64,000 nt of DNA, taken from contig JASVEC010000045.1 of NCBI GenBank assembly GCA_030770535.1, positions 124,001 to 188,000 on the forward strand, written 5' to 3'. Position numbers and translations under genes: made by a program. How positions within the stretch are numbered: position 1 is the first letter of the stretch; every line of letters starts with the position of its first letter. The DNA comes from Batkoa obscura. Taxonomy: Eukaryota > Entomophthoromycota > Entomophthoromycetes > Entomophthorales > Batkoaceae. The notes under the pieces are model-generated. The model worked only from the letters and a program-made list of their open reading frames with translations, was not told the origin of the DNA and did not search any database. Positions 42,857 through 56,769 of this stretch are shown here, in pieces.

Positions 42857-44590
42857 ATGCCAAACAATAACACGTATATCATACCTGACAATCCATATCA
42901 TAATGCTGATTCCAATAGCTTTAGTAATAATCGAAGCGGAGACGCACAAAGTAACGCAAATGGGCATGCAAATGGGATTATAGATATTAATGGAACACAG
43001 CGAAATGGGGTTAATGGAGGTTATGTCAATGGTATAGCTAATGCTTTGAATCACCAGTATGCCATAAATTTACCACAGAGTATAGCTGATACTTATTATG
43101 TACCAGAATATAACAACAACACAATCTATGGTGATTTTACAAACCAACAAGCCAATACAGAGAATAGTTTAGAAAATCAGGACATTAAAGAAGAAATAAA
43201 TGAGTCAGGACCAACAAGCGAAATAGTATTTAATTTAAATAACGACTATGTTTATTATGATGAAGCAAATCATTATAGCTATTTGAGGAGTCAACAGCAG
43301 TATAGTTTTAGTTCCAAATTTGATTTTCCAAATTTTGGAACATCAAATAGACAAAGTCTCAATAGACATAGAGATGTAATCGAAAAAGTAGCTTGGAATT
43401 ACAATGGTACCTTTTTGGCAACTTATTCTCGTGATAAAACACTTTTATTATGGGAGTCAACTGGCACAGTGATATTATTTTTATTTTTTATTTATTCGCT
43501 TATTGATTGAATGTATAGTCTGGACTAAGTTACGCTAAAGAGTTAAAAGGATTAAGTCATGGTGTTGAATTAATGGCATGGGACTTGAATAACCAACATA
43601 GACTTGCCACTTTATCTAATGACAAAACTTTAAGGGTGTGGAATACTCAGAGTAATAAGTCTACTATTTTATTTACTATAAATTAATATCGTTAAGATAG
43701 CGAAGTAGTTAAACTAGTTAAAATTTCATTTGATGGGATCGATATGGCATGGTGTCCAATCCAAGATATGATTGCAATTGCAGCTAAAGTAAAGTCACAG
43801 TTTCTATAAACCTATGGTTCTAATTCATTTTTTTAGGATGGAACAGTTGCATTTATTGATGTTGAAAAGAGTAAAATAGAAAAAGAATTTACACATAAAT
43901 CACATGTAAATATAATTTCGAAATTTAAAGTTGATTTTTAATTTATATACATAGATAACCAGACTTCGATGGAATCATAATGGGAATTTTTTGTTGATTG
44001 CAACTGTTCAAGGTTATATTAGTATTCATTCTTTCCCTAATTTACAATTCGTATATACTTTACCCGCTGCCAACTCAATAATCACTAGCCTTGAAATTGA
44101 TCAGTTTGGAAAGTAATAGACTAGGATTAATTAATATAATTTTTATATTGACTTTTACTTTAGACATCTTGCCGTTGGATGTGTAGATGGTAATATCTGT
44201 ATTTGGGATATACAAAATATGATATGTACAGGCTCTTTATTTTATGGCTCGTAATTATTTATACCTATTATTAAAAATTATATTAAATTTTGATTAGGTA
44301 TCCAGTTAAGAATTTAAGTTTTAGTCATTGTGGAAAACTACTTGCCTTTGCATGCCAAAACACCGAAATTGCCTTGGTACTCTATTTTATTTTAATTAAT
44401 ATTTCATTCTAATTAAATGCTTTATTCTTAGTATGATATTTCAGCCAGTGATATCATTCATGAAGTTTCTGGATCCCAAGCACCTTATTCGTTAGCATGG
44501 CATCCTCGACAGTTTACACTAGCTTATACAAGTTCGACAACGGGGGACAATGATTCAAGTAGGTATGCTTTAAATTTGCTTGGTGCTTAA
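42857..44590 (+). CDS. THO complex subunit 3 (THOC3/Tex1), WD40 protein
   Basis: Eight exons are inferred: 42857-43468, 43519-43651, 43697-43788, 43837-43905, 43955-44112, 44164-44250, 44298-44376 and 44432-44590, giving 462 aa. The first ~165 residues are low-complexity and Asn-rich. WD40 repeats follow: EKVAWNYNGTFLATYSRDKTLLLWES, LATLSNDKTLRVWNTQ, MAWCPIQDMIAIAAKDGTVAFID, TRLRWNHNGNFLLIATVQGYI, LAVGCVDGNICIWDI, KNLSFSHCGKLLAFACQ and SLAWHPRQFTLAYTS, ending with an SSR motif. The order and the AFID/SFSH/AWHP segments match THOC3. The THO/TREX complex couples transcription to mRNA export in the nucleus. The last frame ends YALNLLGA; a further exon is possible but not needed. Confidence 0.83.
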
Positions 44591-45950
44591 AATTCTGTTT
44601 GGTTCTTAAAATTATGTCTTACTTTTTATTGATAATAAAAATCACTCATTAATGTATTACGTATGATGTTTCATTAGAGTTTAGATATATATCATCTATA
44701 TTTAGTGTAATTTCATGTTTTCAACTTGAATAATTATAAAAATAGATAGACAACTTTATTCTTTATAAATGAGCAACCTCTATCTGAAATGCTTATCTCA
44801 ATATTAATATATCACTTGATTATTTTATTTCTACTTTTTATGTGACACAACGTTTTTTACAAAAATATTTTTAAAAGTTCATATTTTTGAAGTAATTTTT
44901 TATAGAATGTTTATAAATTTTTTGGTGAAAAAATTGTAAATACGAAAACTCCTTTAAACTTTAGTAAAAGAAATTATAACTATTTTATATTATCAGATCT
45001 TAATTACAACAACATTTGATATTCATTTGATTATTCAAACTTAGAATTTAAATCTTTAGTTTTGCCTTTAAGCATTTAATTTTTTCTAGTATTGAAGGCT
45101 ATAAATAATACTTCAAAATAAACATTACCATTTTGGGTAAGTATATAAGTCACTCGAAATGCTCCAATGAAAATTATGTGCATATTAAAAAATGAAAGTT
45201 ACTAGTTGTAACATATTATAGGATTTATGTTAAAATACTCTATTTTCACAATTAAAAAAATTACTGCTGCAACTAAAAATTAGTAGTTTTTTATTGGCAT
45301 GAGTTTCTATTGGAACATTTCGAATCTGTACACTTTAAGATTTTATTATACTTTAATATAATTACTATCGTTTAAACAGCAGTTTTGGTTAACAGTTTTT
45401 GTCAAATTATAATATTATAATTTAACATTTACTATACTTTTTAGCTGTAGCCGTATAACTGCATAATCACTTCATTAATTATTATGGATTTTACATATGG
45501 GGTATTTTTTTTGACTTCATTACTTTCATTTTTAAGCACTATTTGAGTGGAAAATTTGTAAAATTCCTAAACACGAAAATACATCCCCATATTTTTTGTC
45601 TGTTTTTATCAATACTTTTAAACTGTCAGCTTCTTGTATCTATTTTTAATGAGCAATAGCTTTATATTTGTAAAAAATATACCATATTAACCTAAGAGGA
45701 ATTTATGCTATATTACAAAAGGCTACTTCATAAAATTATAAAAACAATTATCATAATCTTATAAAGTAAAATGAAAAAATTTAAACTAAAAAGCCTTCAA
45801 TATTCTAATAAAACTTCTATTAAAGGCGTCTATATTTTGAACCACCTCTGTTAATAATAATAATTTTATTTTTTAAATATATATTTATGATCTTAGTTAG
45901 ATAACACTTATAGGAACTTTTTTTTGAATATTATTGTCAAAGTCTAGAGA
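44591..45950. other. intergenic with one MITE
   Basis: About 1.36 kb of stop-rich AT DNA between the THOC3 gene and the decayed region. Holds MITE copy 13 (45498-45589). Nothing else recognised. Confidence 0.45.
45498..45589 (-). mobile_element. MITE copy 13
   Basis: A 92-bp copy starting TGGGGTATT and ending ACATCCCCA, flanked by TA on both sides. It has a small deletion in the GTTAGTAAAA segment. Confidence 0.87.
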
Positions 45951-46155
45951 AATCTTCATCAAAGTAGTAATTATACCTTCCGCCTTTATAATTTACACTT
46001 TCATATGCAGGACAGCTTTTGGGAATCTCTAAACATCTTTCGATCTCTGAATCAGGAATATCATCCCACATTTATCTTTCAAACGAGGAAGACCATAAAT
46101 CTTTTGCTTGAAAGTACTTCCTCCTCCTTTAACATTTGGATTCCCTTTTAATATC

Positions 46156-46256
46156 TGGGGATGTATTTTCGTGTCTAAGAATTTTATTAACAATTTTTCC
46201 ACTTAAATAGCGCTTGAAAAATGGAAAAAATAATGAAGTCAAAAAAAACACTCCCA
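46156..46256 (+). mobile_element. MITE copy 14, inserted in the toxin fossil
   Basis: A 101-bp copy starting TGGGGATGT and ending CACTCCCA, flanked by TC on both sides. It lies within the C-terminal region of the LysM/GH18 relic, so it arrived after that gene was present here. Confidence 0.9.
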
Positions 46257-49200
46257 TCTTTTGTTTAGGTCCGGAGTTAGAACCGAAGAGATGATCATTG
46301 TAATATTTATAGCGTCCTTTTCCATTATAGAATTGCAAAGCGTATGAGCCTTCTCTTCAATTGTTCCCCCTTAACCATGCCACTATTCCAATGAAATATC
46401 TTAACCCTGGTATACCACTATCTTCTGCTGAAGGAGGATTATTCCCCTTGATCCCTTCTTCAAAATCAGCTTGAGGAAATTCTTCTCTATCACAGTTATA
46501 CATTAGCTTAGGGATATTACCCTGGGTATAAATTTTACCATAAATTTCAAGATTGTATCTTCTATGAAAAATATTAAAAGTGCTTATAATAAAATTAGAT
46601 CCAAACCTCTTGGCTTGAGCCAGAAACCATCATAAAGCATTACGCCTCTCTGAATCATCATCTTCATCATCTCTATTTGCCCTCTCTCCTACCCAATACA
46701 CTGGTAGCCCTTTATTAATAGCTCTATCTGTTAATCTTATAGTAATAGCTCGGGCTTGATTATTATTATAAGCTATATTATCCAATTGTTGATCACATTT
46801 ATTTCCTGAACCTGCGGCTTGGGTAAACTATATGTGAGGAGACTTAATAATATACATAGGAATTAGGGTATTTAATGGTTTGGATTTAGATTTTTCGCAA
46901 ATTTCTTCTATATTATCTTCTTCACTATCAATGCCTATATAATTCATACTCTCAACAATAGGTTTAGCATTTCTTGATGGGTTAACAAATATATCTCTAA
47001 TTGTACCTCCGTATTCTCTATTAGCTTGAGCATCTCTAATAACCGCTTCTGGTAATTTATAACTAAGCTTAAGCGCTGTTTCTGACATAGCCGCTACAGC
47101 AACTACAACGATAGAAGCAACTATAGGTATGGCAGTAGATAATAAAGCTGCTTCATCTATAACCCAGGTTCTGGTATAACTATACCTGCTTCGATTCCTA
47201 TGGCTGTATCTTTAGCTATTTCTGCAGCTTCGAAACCAATAGGCGTTAAAGGAATCCGTTCTCTAGCTACTAATCTGAGGCGAACATGGTCATAATTTAG
47301 TAATATCTCTTGGAACATACAAACATAAGACTTAGTTTATTATAATCTTTAACTCTATCTTCCAGGTATCTATTCCATCTCTATTTAAATGCAAATACTA
47401 CCTGGCCTAATTCATAAGCCATGTCTTTTTTGCTACACAAAGCTGAAAAGATATTATCTAAATTTTTTATTTTAGACATATCACATTTTGATTTATGAAC
47501 AGAAGGCTTCAAATCTATAGCCTATTCAACTGTGCCTCCATATGACATTAATCTCTATACACTACTTCTCCTTTTGAGTTTATAGTATTATCTGTATAAG
47601 ATATCGAATTATTACCCTATACCACGATATTACTGCCACTATCAAAATCATACGTAACTTGTCCACCATTGAACTTTGTTTCGTTTATCTCTCCTATAGC
47701 AAGATAGCCTGAGGTCTTGTAGATTTACTTGGTTCTGCACCACTATTAGGTCCTGTAAATCCACAGACCCCGTTAGGTTGTCAATATCCACGGTCCTTCA
47801 TTCCGAAACTTCTCCCATAGTTATCTACTCTCATTACCGCTTTGTTGCTATCAGCACCACCATGAGTTAAAAAAGAGAGCATGTCCTTGATTTCTCTTTT
47901 ATTTGCATGACTCTTAAGAAACCCTCTAGTCCAAATGTTATTAAAACCACATTTTTTATGAAGATCATAAGTCATAAATACAAAATAATCAACGACCCGA
48001 GACATCTTCCCAACAGGAAAAGCTTTAAGATAACAACAGCTTGCTGGAATGGAAATGGCTATAGACTTCTCTTTTGGTAAGACTTCTTTTAAAGCTTTCA
48101 AGAAAGTTAAATAATTCATTCCATCTTCCTTACTTCCTGGAGGGGTATTAAGGATGTCTTGTGCATCGGGATATTCCCAGTTTATATCTATTCCATCTAA
48201 ACCATTTTGAATTACAAAACTAGTTACTTTATTTACAGATTCTCTATAGTTTTTTGCCATTCTATCCATGTCGTTATAAGTACTAGGTTTAGTACTAATA
48301 CCCTAGCCGCCTAGAGAGAGGATCTTTTTAACCTCTTTTAACTTCTTAAAGTTTTGAGATGATGCATATGAATCAAACGCTACGTTATTATTGGAATCAA
48401 AATTTCCAAAATCATAATGAATATGTGTGTAATCAGTTAAATCAAGTTCTGACATGTCACTGTTTAGACAAGTCCATCCTTGATTCCAACTTTCGTAACA
48501 TCCAATCTTCATAAATTTAGATGTTTTACTTGGATTAACAACCATTTTAATTTCACCACAGTTGGTATGACATCCAGTGGTGCCAGGAGCTCCATTAAGA
48601 GATCCCTTTTTCTCACAGAACTCTTTAGATAATCCATATAATCCATTTTTACTACAACATGCTTTAAGAGGACATTCGGTGTTGTATTTACCCCATGAAC
48701 TAAAGGGCTACACTCAGCTAATGAATTAGGGATAGGTTTAGGAGCACTTCTATCACTAACACATATAATAGCATTAATCTATGAATGGCAATTTTGACAT
48801 CCCATCCATCCGTAAGTTTTCTTATTGGTTGTCATTAACTCCTATTTACCCATTGGATGATATTTAGCCAGAACAGTGGAACAACCTTCACCGTTTTGAA
48901 TAGTGTGTGTATGGCAACTATCGTCCTAATTGCTTTTAGGCCTAAAATCAGGAGAAGCTCCCAAACTACAACACAAGGTTAATCCAGGCTGAAGAGTAGA
49001 GAAGTTTACCTTTGGATTGTATAAGACCAATGTATCTCTGGTAACTCCAAATTTAGTTGCTACATCTCCTGCGGGATCGCTGCCAGCTTTAACTATTTTG
49101 TATTTTCGACCATTAAGATTAGGGTCTTGGCCACCATTACCATTCTTTCTATTATTCCAGTCAGAAAACCAAAGATCTCCACCTTTCCAGACTTCCTTGT

Positions 49201-49534
49201 TACTGGATCCTGCTGATTTACCCATATTCCATCTTTCAATAGTATTCTTGGCATTAGCTTGATCGTTAGTGGTACCTAAGATAAGGCCCACAGTTCTAGC
49301 CGAGTCTCTAGTAGCATCGACATATTGAACATATTGGGAATCTTCAACATTCGAAGATTGGACATTGCTTTTAAGATATTGAATGATGATTGATCTGAGA
49401 CCATTATTTTGAATCATAGATCCAACAAATATGGAAGTATAAATATTACCACTACTCATAAAGGTGGTCATCTATTAGCAGTGGTTAGGGTCGCTAAAAT
49501 AATTTCTTAATTTATTAAGTACTTCAACAGATCC

Positions 49535-49594
49535 TTGATTATTACTATCTTGATTATTACTATCTTGATTATTACTATCTTGATTATTACCACT
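49535..49594 (-). repeat. 15-bp tandem repeat in the toxin fossil
   Basis: Three and a half units of 15 bp coding a repeated Asn-Asn-Gln-Asp-Ser linker. It sits between the N-terminal domain and the LysM part of the relic. Confidence 0.8.
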
Positions 49595-49999
49595 CCAACC
49601 ATGAACGAGACCTTGTTTGATATTAATAGCTTTCATACAACAATCAGTGGCAGTTCTAACTTCAAAATCAGTGTCTATAAAATTAATTAAACTAAACTTA
49701 GTTCTTTTAGGCTCTGAAACTCGAAAAACCTTTTCTCTTTCGGTGCATGCTATTGGTTTAATAGAATTAGGAGATAAATAGTAAAAAACAATGTTTCCAT
49801 CACAACCCGAAAAAGTGACAAGGTTGTCGTAGACATTATTGTTACTGATATTACCAGAGTAAATTTTTGGACAATTGCTAGCTATTGTTGCTGGATCCAA
49901 ACCACACTACCACCTCATATTTGGAATCTTTCTTCTTCCAGGAAACAAACTTAAACAATAAAATTCTCTTTAATTTTATGATCAGATAAGATAAATTGA

Positions 50000-50560
50000 A
50001 TACAGTAATTAAACATCTTCGAATTTAGGTTTCCTTGAGATAAAATCATCGATAATAAATGGATCTGCTCACCTTATGTTGTTAAACTCGATATCAGCGT
50101 GTGCCTTTGTCCTTGGTGGTCACAAAGATAAATTCCTTTATTGGGCTGGAGGAGCCTGTGTCGTAGACAATTGGAGCATTAACATGAAAAGTTACGATAG
50201 TTATACAAAATTTGTCAAGACAATGGGTTTTCAACAAAATGGATACCATGTGGAATATGATGTCAGTGCTCATAAATATAACTTTGATACTCCTAGCAAT
50301 TTAATACAAAAAAATAAATTAATATTATTAAATTTTGTCTGTGGAGAATAATCCTCAAATTTACTAGGTATTAACTCAAATCGTAATGTATCTTTTGTTG
50401 AAACCTCAGAGAATCTTTTTTTCAGAGTATTACCCAAAAATCCTGGGGAAGAGCCCAAGAGCTGAGGTTCCATAAGAGAGATTTTCTCTAAGTCACTAAA
50501 CAAATATTTCTTAGTATCTCCCCCTTGTCCAGAACCCACATCAATGTTTCACCTTTCTGA
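50000..50560. pseudogene. unassigned relic sequence between toxin fossil and virus fossil
   Basis: Short readable stretches on both strands, the clearest on the plus strand at about 50076-50351 with WAGGACVVDNW. I recognise neither. They may belong to the toxin locus, for example as a companion gene, or to the virus fossil. This stretch looks decayed like its neighbours. Confidence 0.4.
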
Positions 50561-50639
50561 ATAAAGATTATTTTTCTCTTAAAATTATGAGGATTTCATA
50601 ATTCCATAATCGTTAATATGTTAATCTTTCATTTTGTAG

Positions 50640-52790
50640 GTTTCTAGTCAATTGGATCTATATCAAATGTACTGTCTCCATCCCATACTGTGACTCTAGT
50701 ATGTTCAACTATTTTAACTATTTGGCGAGCTAATTCTCTTATTAATTCATCTTGAGGGTGTTTAGCCATAGGTTCTAATTTATTGATTCTATCATTAATC
50801 CTGTCTCTATCTATTTCATAGTGTTAAGGAAATCTAAATCTTTATCACTAAACTTTATTTTGGTTTTTTTGCTTGTGTTATTCTGAATTAAAGACTTTGT
50901 ATAAAAATAAAAACCTTGAAAGCATTCATGTATGATAATACGATTCTTTCTTTCGTTAGAAAGAAGTCTCATATATCCGATATTCGATTTGATTTTGACC
51001 ATTGTATCAGCATCAGGAGAAAATTCTTTGAATCTATCACCAAACAATATTCTCATGTTCTCTTTAGTATCGAATCTACTATCATGCTTCCTTATCATAA
51101 AATATGCTAAATGATATCTTTTTCTTATTTTATACATCAAGCCCGTATATATATATTGTTGGACTGAATGCCTAGTATTTTTCAGACATATATGGTACAT
51201 AAAAGCCGCCGTACCATCCGACCTTTTAACAAGGTGATAAACTATTGGACTACTAGAATTCTCTTTTGGTTCTAAATCGTCGTTGTGAAGCTCATCTTAG
51301 TATTCATAAAAGTCGACTTCTTTTATGTTTCTTTTAATCCTATTATAGATTCCAGGACCTAATTCGCCTAAGCTGTTATCTATCAGCCATAAAATTAAGC
51401 CACTTCCTCCTCGCTAACTATGGCTTTTTTCTTAGATCCATATCTTACATACGGATAATACATCATGTATTCATGTGGGACGTCTTTCTCTAAATCCTCG
51501 ATATTCTCTTCGTGTTCCTTAAAAGGGATGTTCCATTCGTATCCATCTTCATGGAAAAGCCTCCATATCCTTTTCTCTAAATCTCTCTCTTCGTTCTTTA
51601 TTTCATCCATTCTTAGTGAGCTCAAAAAATATTTATCTTTAATCCACAATTCCTTTGCATCCCTATCATAATTTCCTTGCATGATTTTTGTAACAGGAAC
51701 ATCTATATTAGGTGTTACATTTCTACTTCTCCAATATTTTTGATCTACTCAAGGGGGTATAGAAGACCTAATATATGTAAAGTTCCGTTTACATCTATTT
51801 AAATGTATCCACTTAACTTCGTGGAACTTTAAGGAATAGTTTACATTTCTTACACCTTCCTTTAACCTCTACTTTATTGATTAATTTTCCCTTAGATATA
51901 ACCATTTCATGTGTAATTTTTAAATTTTTTACATCACAGTTACAATCAGAGTGTTGTGCAATTAATAGTTGGCATTTTATATAAACCTGTCTCATATAAG
52001 CAGCAGGATTGACATAGTAGTTTGATAAAAAGAGTTTATGGGTCATGTTTTTATTTTTTTAGTAGAAACATTCTATATAAACTATATCTCATCTCATCCA
52101 TATTCTCCAAATCTCTCTTTAATAATAATAATTTAGTTTCAAAATCGAGATTTTTAAATTTACAAGCCCTCAATAAGCAAGGAGAGTCTTGTGATTCAAA
52201 CATATTAGGTTGACAAAATTTGATACCAAAACAACGATAATTTAGGTAAAAAAGTCTCATACGTTTAGTTTCCCATAAATAATCCTTTCCATGAACCACT
52301 TGCATAATTAGTTCATCTGATTTAACGGCGTGGGTATCTCTCACAGAAGTATTAGTTATATAAGCATTATTGAATGTACTTCCTAAAATAGGGAAAGAGT
52401 ATACTTTAACTAAAGCTGCTGAAACATCTACAAAAAACCAATTACGAGAAGTCTTCTAAAAGTTATCATCCTGATTATAACCAACAGGAAGAATAATTCC
52501 AACACTAAATATATTACCAACTATTCTTCTTTTAATTTCTTGCATTAATTGGTGGTAATTCAAAGGTATATCATGAACCTCTGCGAATTCCTTAATTCTG
52601 CTATTATTATTTAGAAAAGACTAATCTCTGTACGATAACTTTTTGAACTTCAAAGCACTAGTATAAGTTTTCTTAATATCTAAACATTCCTGTAATCCCT
52701 CAAGACAATATTCGCACTCACAAGAGATATTTTTTGTAGTAGTGTAATTAATCATCTTGTAAAAAATATAGGATTCAATTGATCAAGTCA
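50640..52790 (-). pseudogene. virus fossil: unassigned minus-strand block
   Basis: Several readable stretches with paired cysteines, for example CNC followed by CKKCK near 51850-51960, which suggest zinc-binding segments. I cannot name the genes. Probably two or three former genes. Orientation is opposite to the RNA polymerase relic, which begins close by, so the two blocks diverge from about 52790. Confidence 0.5.
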
Positions 52791-52799
52791 AATTGGAGT

Positions 52800-55330
52800 T
52801 AATCAAATCGTACCATATGACAAAATTTCTACCAAAACCTTTTTTAGATCGACAGAATACTTTATGCAAACTTTCACAAGGATTCTCTTGGACTTCTGTT
52901 TACGACTTCACAGGAAAGGTTGTGGAAAATTACAATAATACATCTTCCAGAGGTTTCAATGAAATGTAATTCAATGATAGAAGGAAATTATCTAATTTAT
53001 TACCTCCTATTAATGATGATGATTATATTGAAATCAATGATGAGAATGTCACCATTATGAGGCAGTTTAAAAGAAATAAGTATAATTATATATATATCAA
53101 AGATAATATATATAGCCCTTTTGGTTACTATATTAACATTAATTATGATCAACCTCAAGCTCCTAGATTCACAATTAAGCACAATGATTCTAATTGGCAA
53201 CGTGTGTATCTTTGCGAATTTATGAATTTAGTTGGTATTAAAGATGAAGATATTTTTAAATGGATAGATCCGTCATTAATAGAACATACTTTAAATCAAG
53301 AGAGGAGATTTACTCCCAAAGAACTAGACAACAACAATTTTTCTGTTGCTAATAACTTAAGTCATCCAGATTTTGATTGCAGAGATTTTGAATTAATATC
53401 AGATAAAATTTTAATCCAAGAATTATCTAGATTCATATACTTCTGTTTAGAGAGATTTCAAACAAATCTGGATGATAGAGATTATATCAGAAATAAATCA
53501 GTTGTTCAGAGGTTGTTTTGTATTACTCCTTCTATAAGTGATTCTAAAAAAGAAGAAATTTTAAATAGGTTTAAAGAAAAACTTGACTTTCCTGGATATG
53601 AAGATTACGTTAATACTGGTATGAGAAATCAAATAGATATTTGGAGTTCGTGTCGTAAAATTTCGTTGGGAAACCAGCATTATCTAGGATTCCAAATAAG
53701 AACGCTTCGTTATTCACATAAAAAGTTTTTATGACCTCTTGAGACTCCTCATGACATACACGCCGGTCTTCATATTTATCTTTCCTGTCTCATTATTGTT
53801 TCTCCCATCCTATTAAGCTTTGAACAAATGGGAATGAGAAAATTATTAAGTGGTTTTATTAATAGCAAACTGAAAAAAGTCTTTTATAATGGCTACTTTA
53901 TTGATAAAACAGACAAATCGTTAGTAGAATTATTTAAACCTGTTCGCGAATTCGATGAATATTATAGTATTTATGAAAAAAAAGGGTATTATTTTATAAA
54001 GGGTATTTACATATGCGATTATGGTGGAAGATTGTTAATGTGGGTGATAACATTCCCATTTAAAGATGGTTACTGGGTATGTCCTAATATGAAAGCAGAA
54101 TCGGAAACCACACATCCTAACTTCTTTTTGGATTTTGTGGCTTCTCTTATTCCTCTTCTTCATCATGATGCAGGATCAAGGGGAGTTTTTATCACAGGGC
54201 TAATGAAACAAATTCTCCAAGATTCGCGTAAATTTGACAAGTCTTTCTTAAGACAAGATAATTTATTACTATTGACTTTAACTACAAAAGCTTTAAAAAT
54301 GGAAAACATTGGGTTGAATCTTTTAGTAAATGGGAATGCTATAATGGATATAATACAGAAGATGGCATTTTTATTAACAAGATTAACTAAAGAAAATTGG
54401 AGAATAATTTGTAAAAAGTTTAGTATGGATATATTACGAAACGAATATCTAGCTCCTTTATTTGTAGATGAGATTCAAGATGGCGATTATAATGATAGAG
54501 AAGTTATTAAAGTTGGAAAAGTTGTTAAAAATAAACAAATTCTAGCAACAAAATTAAAGTTTAACTCTGATAGAACTATAGAGAAATATGGATTAAATTC
54601 CTTTCTATATAAAGATTCTATAGTGACTGATGCTAAATATACAGATTCTAAAGTCGTTATAGAGGCAAAACATGATTATAATATGATATTAGGTGATAAA
54701 ATGGTTTGATTCCATTCACAAAAAGGGGTTATCTCCCACGTAGTAAATGAAGAAGAAATTACTGATATTATAATCAATCCTTGCTGTATTCTTAGTCGGA
54801 TGATTTCAGGTCAAATATGGCAAGGAGTTGTATGCAATAAAACAATAAATGAGAAATCGAATCATCTATTTTATTTTCCTCCCTTTGGTAATGAAAAAGA
54901 TTTGTTATATGACCTTCGAGTAATCCTTGATGATGTCATTCCTAAAGAGAAAGGTTGTTGATACTGTTATAATATATACTTTATTTTAGGTCAAAGAATC
55001 GAGAAGAAGTTTAGGGTTAGGAGAGGATCAACATCAAACAACATTAATGAATTTGCACATCAACCTCAAAAAGGCCGTAAATATGGAGGGGGATTAAGAT
55101 TTGGAATTATGGAAAGAGATGTTATGAAATCTCATGGAACAGAAGAGCTACTTAAAGATATTATGGGGGCGCAAAACGATTTAAGGGAATATTATTACTA
55201 TAACTCATGTGAATCATACGATTATAAATCTTATTGCTTTGTTTGTAAATCAGGTAATTCAAATAAGGTCGAGATCAATCAAAGTTCAGTGAATGAATAT
55301 GATATCTTTAGATCAACAGTTACAAAAAAG
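52800..55330 (+). pseudogene. virus fossil: RNA polymerase second-largest subunit (RPB2-like)
   Basis: A relic of the beta/RPB2 subunit of multisubunit RNA polymerase. Recognisable parts are the lobe region with DDRDYIRNKSVV, the PLETP segment before the fork, the catalytic-side segment around HSQKGVI, the conserved NPCCILSRMISGQIW stretch, and the C-terminal GLRFGIMERDVMKSHG followed by a CFVCKSG zinc-type motif. It is much shorter than a nuclear RPB2 (about 1200 aa) and far more diverged than a host gene would be. It fits a viral enzyme. Broken in a few places. Confidence 0.75.
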
Positions 55331-56650
55331 TAATTCCTTTTTAAAAGCTTCTTCAAGTGATAAAGAAATTCTTCAATATATATCAATGACTATCAGAGAT
55401 TATAAAATAGCAATATGCGAAACTAGTCCTCTAGGTACCATGGTAAGATCTTTTAGAAAGCCTAGAGAAATGATATAGCTCTATTGATCCAGAGAAAAAC
55501 CATCAACCAGGATTATTCGAAGTTATACGAGGTCCTCAAAGACCGTACATGGATATCAATGCTCCTAGATCTGACGATTTATCTGATCAAGAATTTTATC
55601 AAAGAATTAGGCTACAATGTTAATATATCAAAGAGTTTCTAACAGGTTATGGTCCTTTTCTAGAAATATTTGTGTTTATCCAAAATACTCCTCAAAAGTT
55701 TTGGTCTCATACACTAGTAACTAATTATTACACTTCTGAAAATCTCTCTAATAGATCTTTTTGTCAAAAATGTAAAAAAATAGAAGGGGTTGACCAACAA
55801 GTTTATCATCAAAGCCAACTGTTGACATTGTGAAAAAGTTACAAAGCTAGTTACAATTCCTCTCCTAGATCTTTGAGTTTTGTTTTTAATACAACAAATA
55901 GCTTTGATCTAAGGTTAAGAGATACATTAGTAACCTATTCCAGAAACTGCTTTCTCTATACTGGTAAAGGATCTGTTTTATTAACACGACTACCATTTGA
56001 ATCTGGTTTTAATAAAGAAAAACCTAATATAGATATAAAAATGTCGAAGAAATCCTCTAATATTCATCCTAAGATCTATCATAACTCTCCTATTTTTACT
56101 GATATATCCTTAAATACCTCTAATAAAAAATATGTCGAAAATATAGGAAATTTTATTCCAGTCGTTTATCGTGGTAGAGATATAATTGTGGGAGTGTCTA
56201 AATATTACTTTAAAAAGGTAAAACCTGCTGCAAATAAAACCCAGATAATGTTAATCCCAGGAAAAGATGAAAACATTAGAAAGTTTATAAATAAGGTAAA
56301 AGACGTAGTTGGAAGATGTATTATAAATGATGATTTGACTAACTTTAATTAGGATATTAATGAGATTAAGATAATTCCTGACGTCAATGAAAATAAGCCA
56401 ATCTATGCTAAAGTAGATAAATATAAATCTTGGTTCTTTAGAGAGAATTCTATAAGACTCGAAAATGGGGTAGAAAGGGTCCCTGAAAGTGGTAACACAG
56501 TATCCAGAATTAGCATATATACTGTTTCTACAAAAGAGAATTATGTTAGTGTTCAAGTAAGAATTCATGATATGGTTTTTATTGAAGAAAACGTCTCTAG
56601 CTCTCCTAAAAATACAACTTTGAACTTAGAACTCTTAAAGAGCTGATTTT
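55290..56650 (+). pseudogene. virus fossil: possible primase-type relic
   Basis: Follows the RNA polymerase relic on the same strand. A short segment, FEVIRGPQRPYMDINAP, resembles the strand with the first catalytic acidic residue in archaeo-eukaryotic-type primases of large DNA viruses. The rest is not diagnostic, and the region may include more than one former gene. Broken. The primase reading is tentative. Confidence 0.35.
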
Positions 56651-56769
56651 AAGAGTGAAAAAATGAGTTCAAAGTGACGAGATTATTGAAATAGATTTTA
56701 TATATGCCTTCAAAAAAGGTTCAACTAAAACTAACGAGAATATGACCAATGGTGATATTATGATAACCT

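Larger units (their letters stand above)
45950..49930 (-). pseudogene. fossil killer-toxin-like LysM / chitinase (GH18) gene
   Basis: A broken gene read on the minus strand, about 4 kb long, in the family of large fungal chitinases related to the alpha/beta subunit of the Kluyveromyces killer toxin (zymocin). Parts in order are: an N-terminal domain at about 49475-49930; a LysM region at about 48730-49470; a Cys-rich hevein-like chitin-binding segment at about 48550-48700; a GH18 domain at about 47780-48545 with the recognisable catalytic segment GIDINWEYPD; and a long C-terminal region down to about 45950. The intact family binds and hydrolyses chitin in a target cell wall. This copy is broken in more than ten places. 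A MITE has inserted in the C-terminal part. Decay looks moderate, since long stretches are still readable. Confidence 0.75.
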
